From positions 248,001 to 312,000 of the forward strand of contig NZ_JAAOIW010000007.1 in the NCBI RefSeq assembly GCF_011440305.1: a stretch of 64,000 bases of DNA. Direction: 5' to 3'. Both the position numbers and the translations under genes were made by a program. Every line of letters starts with the position of its first letter. Positions within the stretch are counted from its first letter, which is position 1. Below the pieces are notes generated by a model. That model saw only the letters and a program-made list of their open reading frames with translations. It had not been told where the DNA came from and ran no database searches. Origin of the DNA: Paenibacillus agricola. Its GTDB lineage: Bacteria; Bacillota; Bacilli; Paenibacillales; NBRC-103111. This document shows, piece by piece, positions 9,314 through 18,489 of the stretch.

Positions 9314-9342
9314 AGTATATAAAGATTTGAAAGCGATTGCTA
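9314..9342 (-). promoter_or_regulatory. Putative promoter with overlapping cre-like site
   Basis: On the minus strand a -10 box TATACT (9319-9314) lies 17 nt from a weak -35 TAGCAA (9342-9337). The plus-strand sequence TTGAAAGCGATTGCT at 9327-9341 matches 13 of 15 positions of the cre consensus and covers the -35 and spacer, so CcpA binding would occlude polymerase. It sits 46 nt or more before the binding-protein start. Confidence 0.5.
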
Positions 9343-9438
9343 GGGAGGTTTTTTTCATTAGAAGGGGGGGGATTTTACTTCATCTATCCCTCTGATTTAT
9401 TCATTCTGCCCCCTAATCCGCAAAAGAACCCTGTTTCA

Positions 9439-10335
9439 TTAACCTTTAACCGAACCGCTTGTCATCCCAGCAATGAACGACTTGTTTGTGAAGAAATAGA
9501 CTACGATAATCGGCAGCATGGAGAGCATAGAGCCGGCCAGCATCAGATGCCATTCTGCGGCTGCATTGGCCGAATACTTGAGTGAAATAACTCCGACCGT
9601 CAATGGCCGCAACTCTGGATTGGTCATTGTGAAGATCAGCGGCAGTACATATTGGTTCCACGATTCACGGAAGGTGAACAAACCGACCACCCCCAGCCCT
9701 GGCGTTAGCAGGGGCAGAATAATACGCCAATAGATGCCGAAGAATCCACAGCCGTCGATCGTAGCTGCTTCATCTAGATCTTTCGGAATAGCTCGAACGA
9801 AACGCTCTAGCAGGAAAATATCGAATGATAAGTGCGTGCCCACAAAGATCAGCACCACGCTCCAAAGCGATTTGTGCATCTCTACCTCACGCATCATTTC
9901 GTAAAGTGGGCGGTATGTAATAGCTCCGATTGTAACGAACATGGTAGCTGCCAGCACGAACAGGATCAGCTTGCGTCCCGGGAACGCTCGTCTAGCTAAC
10001 GTATAAGCCGCCATGGAGCAGACAATAATGTTAATAACCGTAGAAGCAACTGAGATGAATAAGCTGTTCCAAGTATATTTTGCGAAATTAGCCATTTCCC
10101 AAGCTTCGACGTAGTTCTTCCAATGCCAGGTTTCTGGAAACAGCTTCGTACTGTTCAATAGCTCGAAATTGGTTTTAAACGATCCGAACAAGGTGAACAA
10201 AACCGGATAGACGATCATAAAGACGATGCTTAACAGAAAGGCCCATATGATCGTCCACGCAATGATAGAAGCGGGACGTGCGGTAATCGACCGCGAATGC
10301 GTAGGTGCGTTCAATTTACCGGTAATATTGCTCAT
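9439..10335 (-). CDS. Sugar ABC importer permease, MalG type
   Basis: Six-helix inner-membrane subunit of 298 residues. The cytoplasmic N-terminus of about 30 residues is polar. The EAA loop reads DLDEAATIDGCGFFGIYWRIILPLLTPG, and the C-terminus has the family pattern KSFIAGMTSGSVKG. It follows the MalF-type permease gene with an 18-nt gap and precedes the binding-protein gene. It resembles the first importer's MalG in architecture, but the two are clearly diverged, so this is a second system rather than a recent duplicate. No ATPase gene is present in the cluster. Confidence 0.93.
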   Translation of the reverse strand: MSNITGKLNAPTHSRSITARPASIIAWTIIWAFLLSIVFMIVYPVLFTLFGSFKTNFELLNSTKLFPETWHWKNYVEAWEMANFAKYTWNSLFISVASTVINIIVCSMAAYTLARRAFPGRKLILFVLAATMFVTIGAITYRPLYEMMREVEMHKSLWSVVLIFVGTHLSFDIFLLERFVRAIPKDLDEAATIDGCGFFGIYWRIILPLLTPGLGVVGLFTFRESWNQYVLPLIFTMTNPELRPLTVGVISLKYSANAAAEWHLMLAGSMLSMLPIIVVYFFTNKSFIAGMTSGSVKG

Positions 10336-10353
10336 AGCTTATGCCTCCCTCCT

Positions 10354-11262
10354 TTAGTGAACCTCGCTGGATTTGCGCGAAATGTATAAATACAAACTCG
10401 TTAGTAAGCCAACGATCAGAGCCGATACAAAGCCTACCGCCGCGCCGTAACCATACTGCTGAACCACTGCGTCCCCTTCTGATACAGGGAAGAACAGTTT
10501 GTAGATGTAAAGATACATAACCTCTGTCTTGCCGCCAGGACCACCCGCTGTTAGAACCATGATACTCTCATAGCTCTTAAGTGAGTTTACGATCGCAAGC
10601 ATAACGATCATCTGCAGAACCGGTCCTAGCAACGGAATAGTAATATGCCAGAACTGCTGAGCTTTATTCGCTCCGTCGATCGAGGCGCTCTCGTACAGAT
10701 CATTCGGGATTCCCTGCAGCCCGGCTAGGAACAAGACCATATAGTTTCCTACCGCGCCCCAAATGGCCACAAGAATCGCTGTCATCATGGAATATTTCAC
10801 ACCAAGCCACTCGATCGGTTGATCAATCAGACCCAACGACATCAGCATATTGTTCACGGTCCCGTTATACGAGTTGAACATCAAGGTAAAAATTAGTGAA
10901 ATAACGGCTGTACTAATAATAGTAGGCATGAAAATGATAGCGCGAAACGCGTTTTTCCCTAACAGCTTGTTGTTGAGAATGAAAGCCAGAATAAGTGAAA
11001 GCGGCAGCGTAATTACTAGTTTTCCTGCCGTATACACGAAGGTATTCCATACTGAATACCAGTACTGCGAGTCCCTTGTAAACAACCGGACAAAATTGTC
11101 AAGCCCAATAAATTTGGCGTCCGTAAACCCGTCATAATCGAAGAACATGTATTTGAATGCCCAGGCTAGCGGATAAATGGCAAATAAGGTGAGCAGGATG
11201 ACCGTGGGGAGCATCATCACATAAGGCCCGGTGTAAGCTTGAAGCTTCTTTTTTCCAGTCAT
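10354..11262 (-). CDS. Sugar ABC importer permease, MalF type
   Basis: Inner-membrane permease of 302 residues with six predicted helices. The ATPase-docking EAA loop is DLYESASIDGANKAQQFWHITIPLLGPV, preceded by the typical LQGIPN motif. It is the first gene of this importer operon. The 294 nt between it and the response-regulator gene hold a purine-rich stretch and the regulator's terminator-like hairpin, so it is transcribed separately from the two-component genes, which may nevertheless control it. Confidence 0.93.
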   Translation of the reverse strand: MTGKKKLQAYTGPYVMMLPTVILLTLFAIYPLAWAFKYMFFDYDGFTDAKFIGLDNFVRLFTRDSQYWYSVWNTFVYTAGKLVITLPLSLILAFILNNKLLGKNAFRAIIFMPTIISTAVISLIFTLMFNSYNGTVNNMLMSLGLIDQPIEWLGVKYSMMTAILVAIWGAVGNYMVLFLAGLQGIPNDLYESASIDGANKAQQFWHITIPLLGPVLQMIVMLAIVNSLKSYESIMVLTAGGPGGKTEVMYLYIYKLFFPVSEGDAVVQQYGYGAAVGFVSALIVGLLTSLYLYISRKSSEVH

Positions 11263-11514
11263 GGCTGTTATCTCTCCTTCCGTAGTTGTTTTTTTAGTTC
11301 AATTGCCAGGCAGTCGTCTCAACGGCGTTTCATAATTTCATATTCACGGATTTAAGTTCCTCCTGCGTTGTATGTGCGTTCTCTCGCGAATCCCTATATT
11401 AAAGTATATTCATTTCGACAAAGATGGATAGGGAGGCTTTTTTCTTCAGAGAGGGGGGAAAATTTACTTCTATGTGGATAATTACAGATGCAATTCCGTA
11501 AGTGTATAGACACT

Positions 11515-11545
11515 AATAAACACGACCTTATCAGCCGTGTTTATT
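11515..11545 (-). terminator. Inverted repeat downstream of the response-regulator gene
   Basis: Perfect ten-base arms (AATAAACACG / CGTGTTTATT) around an 11-nt loop, 12 nt after the stop codon of the response regulator. The 3' arm supplies a short T-rich tail on either strand. This is consistent with a terminator, though weaker than the one at 7855-7881. Confidence 0.55.
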
Positions 11546-11556
11546 CACGTTCTATT

Positions 11557-13188
11557 CTATTCCTCGCCGCCGTAGGTTCCGAGCAGCTGTCCCCTGTACT
11601 CGGACGGAGTCACGCCGATTCTTTTCTTGAAGATTTCGCGAAAATACTTACGGTCGTTATACCCCAGTCGCTCAGCAATCTTGTAGATAGGAATGTCGGC
11701 GTCCTCCAGCCAGGCTTTTGCTTCTTCTAGCTTCCGGTCGGTGACATATTCGACGAACGTATGGCCGGTCTCCCGCTTGAACAGGCTGCTGAAATAATTA
11801 GGGCTGACCCCCACTTGATCGGCTATATGAGCCAGACCTATATTTTCTAGCAGATGCTGCTCCATGTAGGCTTTTGCCTTTCCGACGATGTTCTTTGAGC
11901 CGGCTTGTACACGCTGCTTCACTTTCGCCGCAGCAGACGTGAACCATTCCCGGATCCGTTCCTGAAGCTCGGATAAGCTTGCACTCTCGCAAGTCTCGTA
12001 CCAAGATCGAGAGCCTGGCTGAAGCATGTCTGCCTCAACACCCGAATCCAGTATGATGCGATTAAGCGCAGCTACTAGCTGAATGCAGGCCAGACGTAGA
12101 TCCAGCGGAGATGCCCCTCCCTTATTCAAGACGGCAAAAAATTGCGAAACCACCTCGTCCATCCCCTCCGGTAGCCCCCGGCGAACCAGCATCATCAGCT
12201 CCTGCTCTTCCACAACGGGATATACCGTTCTTTTCATCCGATAAGGAAGCAGATCCTCGAAATGTGCCACCTGGTTCCCTCCGAAGAAGCGAACATGGCC
12301 AATCGCCTCGCAGGCCTGCCGATAAGCCTCGGGCAAACCACTCAGCTCAGGACAGGGCAGGCTAATCCCGATGGTTACGGTCAAGCTAGAGTGTGTCTCA
12401 ATCGCGTTCCGGCACGTTTCAGAGAAGCGAAGCAAGGCTTCCTTCACATCCTTCTCCGGCAACGCCTTATCGTAATTAACCAATACGGTCATGATGCTCC
12501 ACTCGGAAAAGAACGAGATGCCCGGTCCCCAAGAAGACAAACAATCACCGATAATATTCTCTACAATAAAGCGGGCAAGCTCGATCTCCTCGAGCGGCTG
12601 ATCCGCTAAGGCCTGAAATTCATCGATGGCTACCGCGATCAGCCCTATCGAATCGGACTTCAACGGAATTTCCGCAAATGCCCATTTATCTTTGGAACGA
12701 ACACGGCGCGGGTCAGGTAAATGGACCATCTCATTCAAATACTGCTGACGGAGCGCTGGCAAGCTGTGCCGGATCGTCTGCATGAAGCGGCGGCGCTGCT
12801 CATCCTGCTCCTGCTCCCACCGCAGTTCCTTCAGCACCTTTTGCAAGATTCCCGTCAGCTCCCCGATATCCACTGGTTTAAGCAAATAATCGGAGGCTCC
12901 GAGCGCCAAAGCCTGTTTAGCATAGTCAAACTCCTCAAACCCGCTCAGCAAAATAAAACGCAGTACATGCCCGCCGGCGCGCAGCTTCTCCATCAGCTCA
13001 ATTCCGTTCATGTTCGGCATCTTAATATCCGTTACAATCAGATCCGCCGGTTTCTCGGCAAATTTGGCGAGCGCTTCTTTCCCATCAAAAGCGATCTCTA
13101 CCTCCTGCACGCCGAGCTCCTGCCAATCAATATGCTTGCGTATGCCCTGTACAACGCTTTCCTTGTCGTCTACCAGCAGCACCCTCAT
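11557..13188 (-). CDS. AraC-type response regulator, YesN family (second system)
   Basis: Cytoplasmic DNA-binding regulator of 543 residues. The receiver domain has DD at 7-8, phosphoacceptor D54 in TDIKMPNMNG and the lysine in YLLKPVD. The central region is long. C-terminal AraC-type HTH domain: VSPNYFSSLFKRETG then RLGYNDRKYFREIFKKRIGVTPSEYR. It starts two bases after the kinase stop codon, so the pair is cotranscribed and probably translationally coupled. The transporter it most likely controls begins about 300 bp downstream on the same strand. Local base composition is richer in G+C than the surrounding importer genes, as it is in the kinase gene. Confidence 0.93.
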   Translation of the reverse strand: MRVLLVDDKESVVQGIRKHIDWQELGVQEVEIAFDGKEALAKFAEKPADLIVTDIKMPNMNGIELMEKLRAGGHVLRFILLSGFEEFDYAKQALALGASDYLLKPVDIGELTGILQKVLKELRWEQEQDEQRRRFMQTIRHSLPALRQQYLNEMVHLPDPRRVRSKDKWAFAEIPLKSDSIGLIAVAIDEFQALADQPLEEIELARFIVENIIGDCLSSWGPGISFFSEWSIMTVLVNYDKALPEKDVKEALLRFSETCRNAIETHSSLTVTIGISLPCPELSGLPEAYRQACEAIGHVRFFGGNQVAHFEDLLPYRMKRTVYPVVEEQELMMLVRRGLPEGMDEVVSQFFAVLNKGGASPLDLRLACIQLVAALNRIILDSGVEADMLQPGSRSWYETCESASLSELQERIREWFTSAAAKVKQRVQAGSKNIVGKAKAYMEQHLLENIGLAHIADQVGVSPNYFSSLFKRETGHTFVEYVTDRKLEEAKAWLEDADIPIYKIAERLGYNDRKYFREIFKKRIGVTPSEYRGQLLGTYGGEE

Positions 13189-13190
13189 CG

Positions 13191-15005
13191 TTATTCCTCC
13201 TCTTCGCCGCTTAAAATCCGAATCTCAAAGCGGGTCCCTTCCCCCAAATGGCTTTGAACATGCATCGAAGCCTGATCACCAAAAAAGTAATGAAGACGCT
13301 GCTTAATGTTCATGATAGCGTAGCCTTCCCCCTTCCTAGAATCGATAGAGACCGGTTGGTCCCTGTTCTCTTCGAATGGTCGGTTAAACCGTTCCACCAG
13401 CTCTACAGGCATACCCGACCCGTTATCCTCCACCTCAAGTATGACCATGCCGGATTCCTCCCAACGGCTGCTCACCCGGATTCGGAAGTCCTTATATTCA
13501 TTGGCTTTGAAAGCATGCAGGACACTGTTCTCTGCAAGCGGCTGGAGGATGATCTTGGAAACGAGCACACCCTTTGTCCGTTCTTCCGTATGGACCTCAA
13601 ACGAGAATTGACGCTGATATTGATAGTTAACCAGCTTCAAATAATGCGACACATGCTCCATCTCCTTCGCCACGGTGGTAGGCTCTTCCCCCTGGTTCAA
13701 GCTGAGTCGGAAGAATCGGGATAACGATAAAATAATGTCGGCCGCCGTCTTGTCGTGGAAGTCCAACGCCTTCCAGTAAATCTCATCGAGCGTATTGTAC
13801 AGAAAATGCGGGTTGATCTGTGCTTGGAGCGCCCGCATCTCTGCCTGCCGCTTCGCGTGGCCTTCCTCCACCACCTGATGCAGCAATTCTTGAATCCGTT
13901 CAAGCATCTCGTCGAAACGGCTTCCGAGCTCGCCGATTTCATCCCGTGTGTCCGAGGTGAAACGAACATGCAGATTCCCCTGCTTAGCCTGGCCCATCAG
14001 CTTCTGAAGCCTCCGGATCGGATTGGTCACCCAGCGGGCGATATATTTGTTCATAAAGAAAGAGAGTATTAACATCACAGCGGTCATCAGAAGCGTGAAG
14101 TATTGGATGTAGGCGATCTGCTCCAGCAGCCGGACCTTCGGCTGGAAAATCAGTGCCTGCCAGCCAAGGAACGGAATCGGCTTATGGTTCACAAGATATG
14201 TTTTCCCGTTGATACTCATATCGAAGGAAGCGGCCTTTTCATCCAAATGGCCGATACTCCCCTGCTTCATTAAGGCTTCCACCGCAGACCCTCCGGAGGA
14301 AGTGAGAATCGGCCGTCCTTGCTCATCCAGAATCATAGAGAAGCCCTCGGGAACGAGCTGAATGCTCTGGAGGTTCCTAATAAATTGGCTTGCCGATAAG
14401 GTAATAACCAAATAGTTGTCCAAACCCAAGGAAATGGTGTCCCCCGCTGGTCGGGTTACAAGGCTGATTACATCACCCTTCTCAGCAAAAAGCGGATCCT
14501 TCGGCAAGTAAACCCATCGGTTGAGGGAAGAGGTTTTGATAGCCTGATAATAAGGGGTGTCTTTAAACGAAATATTCAGCCTCTCCACCGGATGGCCTTC
14601 GTAAAATTCCCCTTTCGGCGTATATAAATAAATCGAGCGGATGGTCCCTGACGTCAAGCTCACATTCGCGAATAAGGAGAACATGGCATTGAACATTTCG
14701 GAGAAGGTCGCATTTGATTTATTTTGGCTCCAATCGATCGTTTGCTGGAGCTCCCTGCTCGTATTGATTAGGTAAAGCTTGTCGCTGACATTCCTTAGCT
14801 CATTGTTCATATAGCCGCTTAGCTGGTTGGCCGTTGTATCGGCCGCTTGGTAGGCGTAGCCCTCCAGCTTGGTAGACGCCTGATAGAAGGAAAAGGCTCC
14901 CGTCAGCGGCACAGCCAGCAAGATGACAACCGATGTCATCACAAATACTTTCCTTTCCAAGCTTTGGTTCCTAAGCCATTTGATTATTCGTCCGACCCAA
15001 TCCAA
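13191..15005 (-). CDS. Sensor histidine kinase, YesM family (second system)
   Basis: Membrane sensor of 604 residues: TM1 about 19-41, extracellular sensor to about 295, TM2 about 302-322, HAMP, phosphoacceptor NPHF with H400, N box ILQPLAENSVLHAF and G box DNGSGMP. The start is TTG, six bases after AGGGGG; no better ATG exists nearby. It is the upstream gene of a kinase-regulator operon. Together with the set at 0.7-4.2 kb it gives two YesMN systems within 14 kb, each next to a sugar importer, so they are probably dedicated to different substrates. Confidence 0.92.
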   Translation of the reverse strand: MDWVGRIIKWLRNQSLERKVFVMTSVVILLAVPLTGAFSFYQASTKLEGYAYQAADTTANQLSGYMNNELRNVSDKLYLINTSRELQQTIDWSQNKSNATFSEMFNAMFSLFANVSLTSGTIRSIYLYTPKGEFYEGHPVERLNISFKDTPYYQAIKTSSLNRWVYLPKDPLFAEKGDVISLVTRPAGDTISLGLDNYLVITLSASQFIRNLQSIQLVPEGFSMILDEQGRPILTSSGGSAVEALMKQGSIGHLDEKAASFDMSINGKTYLVNHKPIPFLGWQALIFQPKVRLLEQIAYIQYFTLLMTAVMLILSFFMNKYIARWVTNPIRRLQKLMGQAKQGNLHVRFTSDTRDEIGELGSRFDEMLERIQELLHQVVEEGHAKRQAEMRALQAQINPHFLYNTLDEIYWKALDFHDKTAADIILSLSRFFRLSLNQGEEPTTVAKEMEHVSHYLKLVNYQYQRQFSFEVHTEERTKGVLVSKIILQPLAENSVLHAFKANEYKDFRIRVSSRWEESGMVILEVEDNGSGMPVELVERFNRPFEENRDQPVSIDSRKGEGYAIMNIKQRLHYFFGDQASMHVQSHLGEGTRFEIRILSGEEEE

Positions 15006-15451
15006 ATGGTTCCCCCTACCTTTCGATTAATAAGAATTATTTTCAAGCAGCGGCAAGAATAAGGTCTAGCTCATTCGATCAATGGACAAAGCTTTTACAA
15101 CTCATTAAAAATCCCCCTCAACGATAAGCGTGGGATTGGGATATTCCTATTTCAGGGAAAGTCACCGTATGGAAAGTGTTGCTAAGTTCCTTGTGACTGG
15201 ATATGAACACTATACAGGTCATTCAGAAGATGAACAACGGAAATATTACTTATCTGTTGATGCTAATAACCACCAAGCCGAGTTTGTTTGGGAAGAAGTA
15301 CCGAGGACGTAGCGTAATATTACTTTTAGTTAACTCTTTCTGTATGAATCCCCCCTTTTATGTCTATACCTTTTACTATAGCTTTTTTGATCGGAGAGAA
15401 AATTATTTATTTATGGATAGCCTGGTTTCAACTAACCCACAGGAGGTACCT
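15006..15451 (+). other. Divergent intergenic region before the betaine importer
   Basis: This 446-bp stretch separates the minus-strand kinase gene from opuAA. It must contain both promoters, but I could not assign either with confidence. It contains an open 60-codon frame at 15130-15312 (start MGLGYSYFRE, end VWEEVPRT) without a convincing Shine-Dalgarno; the frame could be a gene remnant. The Shine-Dalgarno AGGAGG of opuAA is at 15441-15446. Confidence 0.4.
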
Positions 15452-16654
15452 ATGCACATTGTTGAAGTCAATAATTTAACGAAGATATTCGGACAAGATC
15501 CCAAGAAAGCCCTCTTACTTCTTGAAAAAGGATGGTCCAAAAAGAAAATACACGAAGAAACGAAGCATACAGTTGGGGTCAACAAGGTCAATTTGACCAT
15601 ACAGGCGGGGGAAATCTTTGTGATTATGGGATTGTCGGGAAGTGGTAAATCCACTCTGGTCCGTCTATTGAATCGTCTTATTGAACCCACCTCTGGGACG
15701 ATTCTCATTGATGGGGAGAACATTGTAGCCATGAACCCTGAACAGCTTCGTCAAATTAGGCGCAGCAAAATCAGTATGGTTTTCCAGAAATTCGCCTTGT
15801 TTCCGCATAAAACAGTCATTGAGAATGTGGAATTTGGACTGGAGATTCAAGGGGGCTCTAAGCAGGCCAATCGGCAGAAGGCGTTGGAATCTTTGGAGCT
15901 TGTCGGTTTAAAGGGAATGGAGGACAGCAATCCCGATCAACTGAGCGGAGGTATGCAGCAGCGGGTTGGACTGGCGCGCGCTTTAGCGAATGATCCAGAT
16001 GTTCTACTCATGGACGAGGCGTTCAGCGCACTGGATCCTTTAATTCGTAAGGATATGCAGGATGAACTGCTGGAGCTCCAGGATAAAATGAAAAAAACAA
16101 TCATTTTCATTACACATGATTTAGATGAAGCCTTGCGAATCGGTGACAGGATCGCTCTCATGCGGGATGGTTCTATTGTCCAGATTGGGACACCGGAAGA
16201 AATATTAATGAATCCAGCGAACAAATATGTGGAACGATTCGTAGAGGATGTCGATCTGTCCAAAGTATTAACGGCTGCATTCGTGATGCGTAGACCAGAA
16301 ACCATCACTCTGGAACGAGGACCCAGGGTCGCCTTGCAGCTGATGCGGGATAATGGAATTTCGAACCTGTACGTTGTAGACAGAGCAAAACGGCTTATTG
16401 GCGCCATTACTGCAGAAGATGCAGCTATTGCTGTTCAAGATGGTAAAACAATTGAGGAGATCGTCATCCGTGATGTGCCTACAGTCCCGCCTGACATCCA
16501 TTTGAATGAATGCTTTGAGCTTATTAGCAGTGCAAAAATTCCGGTTACAGTAGTCGATGAAAAAGGACGTCTATTAGGCATTATAGTCCGCGGCGCAGTC
16601 CTAGCTGCCATCGCAGGCAGCCATGATACTACTGACAAGAAGGTGAACCTCTAA
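15452..16654 (+). CDS. opuAA: Glycine betaine/proline ABC importer ATP-binding protein OpuAA
   Basis: Energising subunit of an osmoprotectant importer, 400 residues. An open frame continues 83 codons upstream, but AGGAGG at 15441-15446 and the family N-terminus MHIVEVNNLTKIFG fix the start at 15452. Features: an extended N-terminal segment before Walker A GLSGSGKST (60-68), signature LSGGMQQR, Walker B VLLMDEAFSALDP, H-loop ITHDLDEA, and two C-terminal CBS domains, which in OpuA-type transporters sense ionic strength. Length and domain order match Bacillus OpuAA. Its stop overlaps the start of the next gene by one base (TAATG). Confidence 0.95.
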   Translation: MHIVEVNNLTKIFGQDPKKALLLLEKGWSKKKIHEETKHTVGVNKVNLTIQAGEIFVIMGLSGSGKSTLVRLLNRLIEPTSGTILIDGENIVAMNPEQLRQIRRSKISMVFQKFALFPHKTVIENVEFGLEIQGGSKQANRQKALESLELVGLKGMEDSNPDQLSGGMQQRVGLARALANDPDVLLMDEAFSALDPLIRKDMQDELLELQDKMKKTIIFITHDLDEALRIGDRIALMRDGSIVQIGTPEEILMNPANKYVERFVEDVDLSKVLTAAFVMRRPETITLERGPRVALQLMRDNGISNLYVVDRAKRLIGAITAEDAAIAVQDGKTIEEIVIRDVPTVPPDIHLNECFELISSAKIPVTVVDEKGRLLGIIVRGAVLAAIAGSHDTTDKKVNL

Positions 16655-18393
16655 TGTTCCCAAAAATCCCTTTGGACCGCTGGGTCGAATCCGTCATCAG
16701 CTGGTTCAATACCTACTTTGCCTTTCTCTTCGATTTCTTCTCATTCATCATTAGTGGGATCGTAGGTGGTTTTACGTTCCTATTCCATGCCTTTCCCGCG
16801 CTTATAGTTATCGTATTACTAACACTACTTGCCTACTATTTCGGTAGGTGGCGGCTGGCGCTGTTTGCTGTGCTCGGATTGCTGCTCATCCTGAACCTTG
16901 GTTATTGGGACCCCACCATGGACACATTGGCATTGGTCTTAACCTCCGCCCTTATTTCCATTATTCTTGGGCTGCCACTCGGAATTTGGTGTGCCAGAAA
17001 CCGCTCTGTGAGGAGTACGCTGACCCCGATGCTAGATTTTATGCAGACGATGCCGGCGTTTGTGTACCTCATTCCAGCGGTTACTTTTTTCGGTCTTGGC
17101 GTGGTTCCAGGTGTTATCGCCTCGGTTATTTTCTCTATACCGCCGACCATTCGTTTAACGAATCTCGGTATTCTGCAGGTACCTGATGATTTAGTGGAAG
17201 CTGCGGATGCATTCGGGTCGACCCCAGCTCAAAAGCTATTTAAAGTACAGTTTCCATTGGCACTGCCTACTATATTAGCAGGGATCAATCAGACGATCAT
17301 GCTGTCTTTGTCGATGGTAGTCATTGCTTCAATGATCGGAGCGCAGGGCGTCGGAGCAGACGTATACCGGGCGGTGACACAATTGAAGACAGGTCAGGGA
17401 TTTGAGGCAGGGCTCGCTGTTGTAGTGTTGGCGATCTTACTGGACAGGCTGACACAGAACCTTATTGTTGGCAAGAAAAGAAAAGGGAAAACGTCTTTCC
17501 CATTAAAAATGCCACTGGTCATCGCAGCCGTAGTTGCTTTCTGCATCGTTGCTATCTTTATAGGGATAGGGAAAAAGGCTCCTGTTTCGACGAGTGCTTT
17601 TGTTGGTGACCAGGTGGGTTACAGCATTATTGGCATTGACCCCGGCTCTGGCTTAATGAATGCTACGGAAAAGGCAATTAAAGCCTATAATCTGACTTCT
17701 TGGAAGCTAATTGAAGGATCCAGTACGGCTATGACCATAGCTTTGGACAGAGCCTATCAGGAAGGCAAGCCCATCATCGTGACCGGCTGGTCACCGCACT
17801 GGATGTTTGCCAAGTACGATCTTAAATATTTGGCAGATCCCAAAAACGTATTCGGCGGTGATGAGGAGATTCACACGATTGCACGTCTCCATTTACAAGC
17901 CGACCAGCCATCAGCATACCAATTCCTCGATAATTTTCAGTGGAAACCTGCCGATATGGAGCAGGTGATGGCAAAAACCCAAGAGGGCCAGAAACCGGAG
18001 GAAGCCGCTTCACAGTGGGTGGAGACTAACCCGGATAAAGTGAATGCATGGGTGAGTGGTATTCCCAAAGTGGAAGGGAAGAGGTTGAAGCTTGCCTATG
18101 TAGCTTGGGATTCTGAAATAGCTAGCACGCATGTGGTTAAATACGTGCTGGAAAGTAAACTAGGCTACCAAGTGGATATGCTTCAGGTGGAGGCTGGGCC
18201 GATGTGGGCAGGTATCGCTAGCGGGGATGCTGACGCCATGGTGGCAGGTTGGCTACCAACTACACATCAAGATTATGATGAGAAGTTTAAAGGTAAATTC
18301 GAGGACCTGGGACCCAACCTGATTGGGACTAAGCTCGGTCTAGTCGTTCCGACATATATGAACATTACTTCCATTGAGGAACTGGTTAAATAA
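16654..18393 (+). CDS. opuABC: Glycine betaine importer permease fused to its substrate-binding domain (OpuAB-AC)
   Basis: A 579-residue fusion protein. Residues 1 to about 315 form the OpuAB permease, with several membrane helices and the loop DLVEAADAFGSTPAQKLFKVQFPLALP. A last membrane helix at about 286-305 leads to an extracellular OpuAC domain. That domain has the Bacillus OpuAC lobe order, IIGIDPGSGLMNATEKA and GWSPHWMF first, then LAYVAWDSEIASTHV, VEAGPMWAGIASGDADAMVAGWLP. The Trp residues at GW, HW, AW and MW are candidates for the cation-pi cage that binds betaine. In B. subtilis these are separate genes; the fusion resembles Lactococcus OpuABC. With opuAA it makes a complete importer. 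Confidence 0.95.
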   Translation: MFPKIPLDRWVESVISWFNTYFAFLFDFFSFIISGIVGGFTFLFHAFPALIVIVLLTLLAYYFGRWRLALFAVLGLLLILNLGYWDPTMDTLALVLTSALISIILGLPLGIWCARNRSVRSTLTPMLDFMQTMPAFVYLIPAVTFFGLGVVPGVIASVIFSIPPTIRLTNLGILQVPDDLVEAADAFGSTPAQKLFKVQFPLALPTILAGINQTIMLSLSMVVIASMIGAQGVGADVYRAVTQLKTGQGFEAGLAVVVLAILLDRLTQNLIVGKKRKGKTSFPLKMPLVIAAVVAFCIVAIFIGIGKKAPVSTSAFVGDQVGYSIIGIDPGSGLMNATEKAIKAYNLTSWKLIEGSSTAMTIALDRAYQEGKPIIVTGWSPHWMFAKYDLKYLADPKNVFGGDEEIHTIARLHLQADQPSAYQFLDNFQWKPADMEQVMAKTQEGQKPEEAASQWVETNPDKVNAWVSGIPKVEGKRLKLAYVAWDSEIASTHVVKYVLESKLGYQVDMLQVEAGPMWAGIASGDADAMVAGWLPTTHQDYDEKFKGKFEDLGPNLIGTKLGLVVPTYMNITSIEELVK

Positions 18394-18442
18394 TACGAAT
18401 AAGCCTTCCAATCGCGTATTATTGTTGGACATCATCAAGCTG

Positions 18443-18474
18443 AAAAGCACACCCACTGAGTGGGTGTGCTTTTT
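18443..18474 (+). terminator. Bidirectional intrinsic terminator
   Basis: Arms AAAAGCACACCCACT and AGTGGGTGTGCTTTT are perfect reverse complements, with at least 12 stable pairs around a CTGAG-like loop, and T/A runs lie on both sides. It sits between the opuA operon and the converging M20 peptidase gene and should stop transcription from both. Confidence 0.92.
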
Positions 18475-18489
18475 GACGAAATTAGGGTA

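Noticed and set aside
15203-15451. N-terminal extension of 83 residues on OpuAA
   Set aside because: AGGAGG with correct spacing precedes the internal ATG 15452 and the protein then has the family length; the extension is just open frame.
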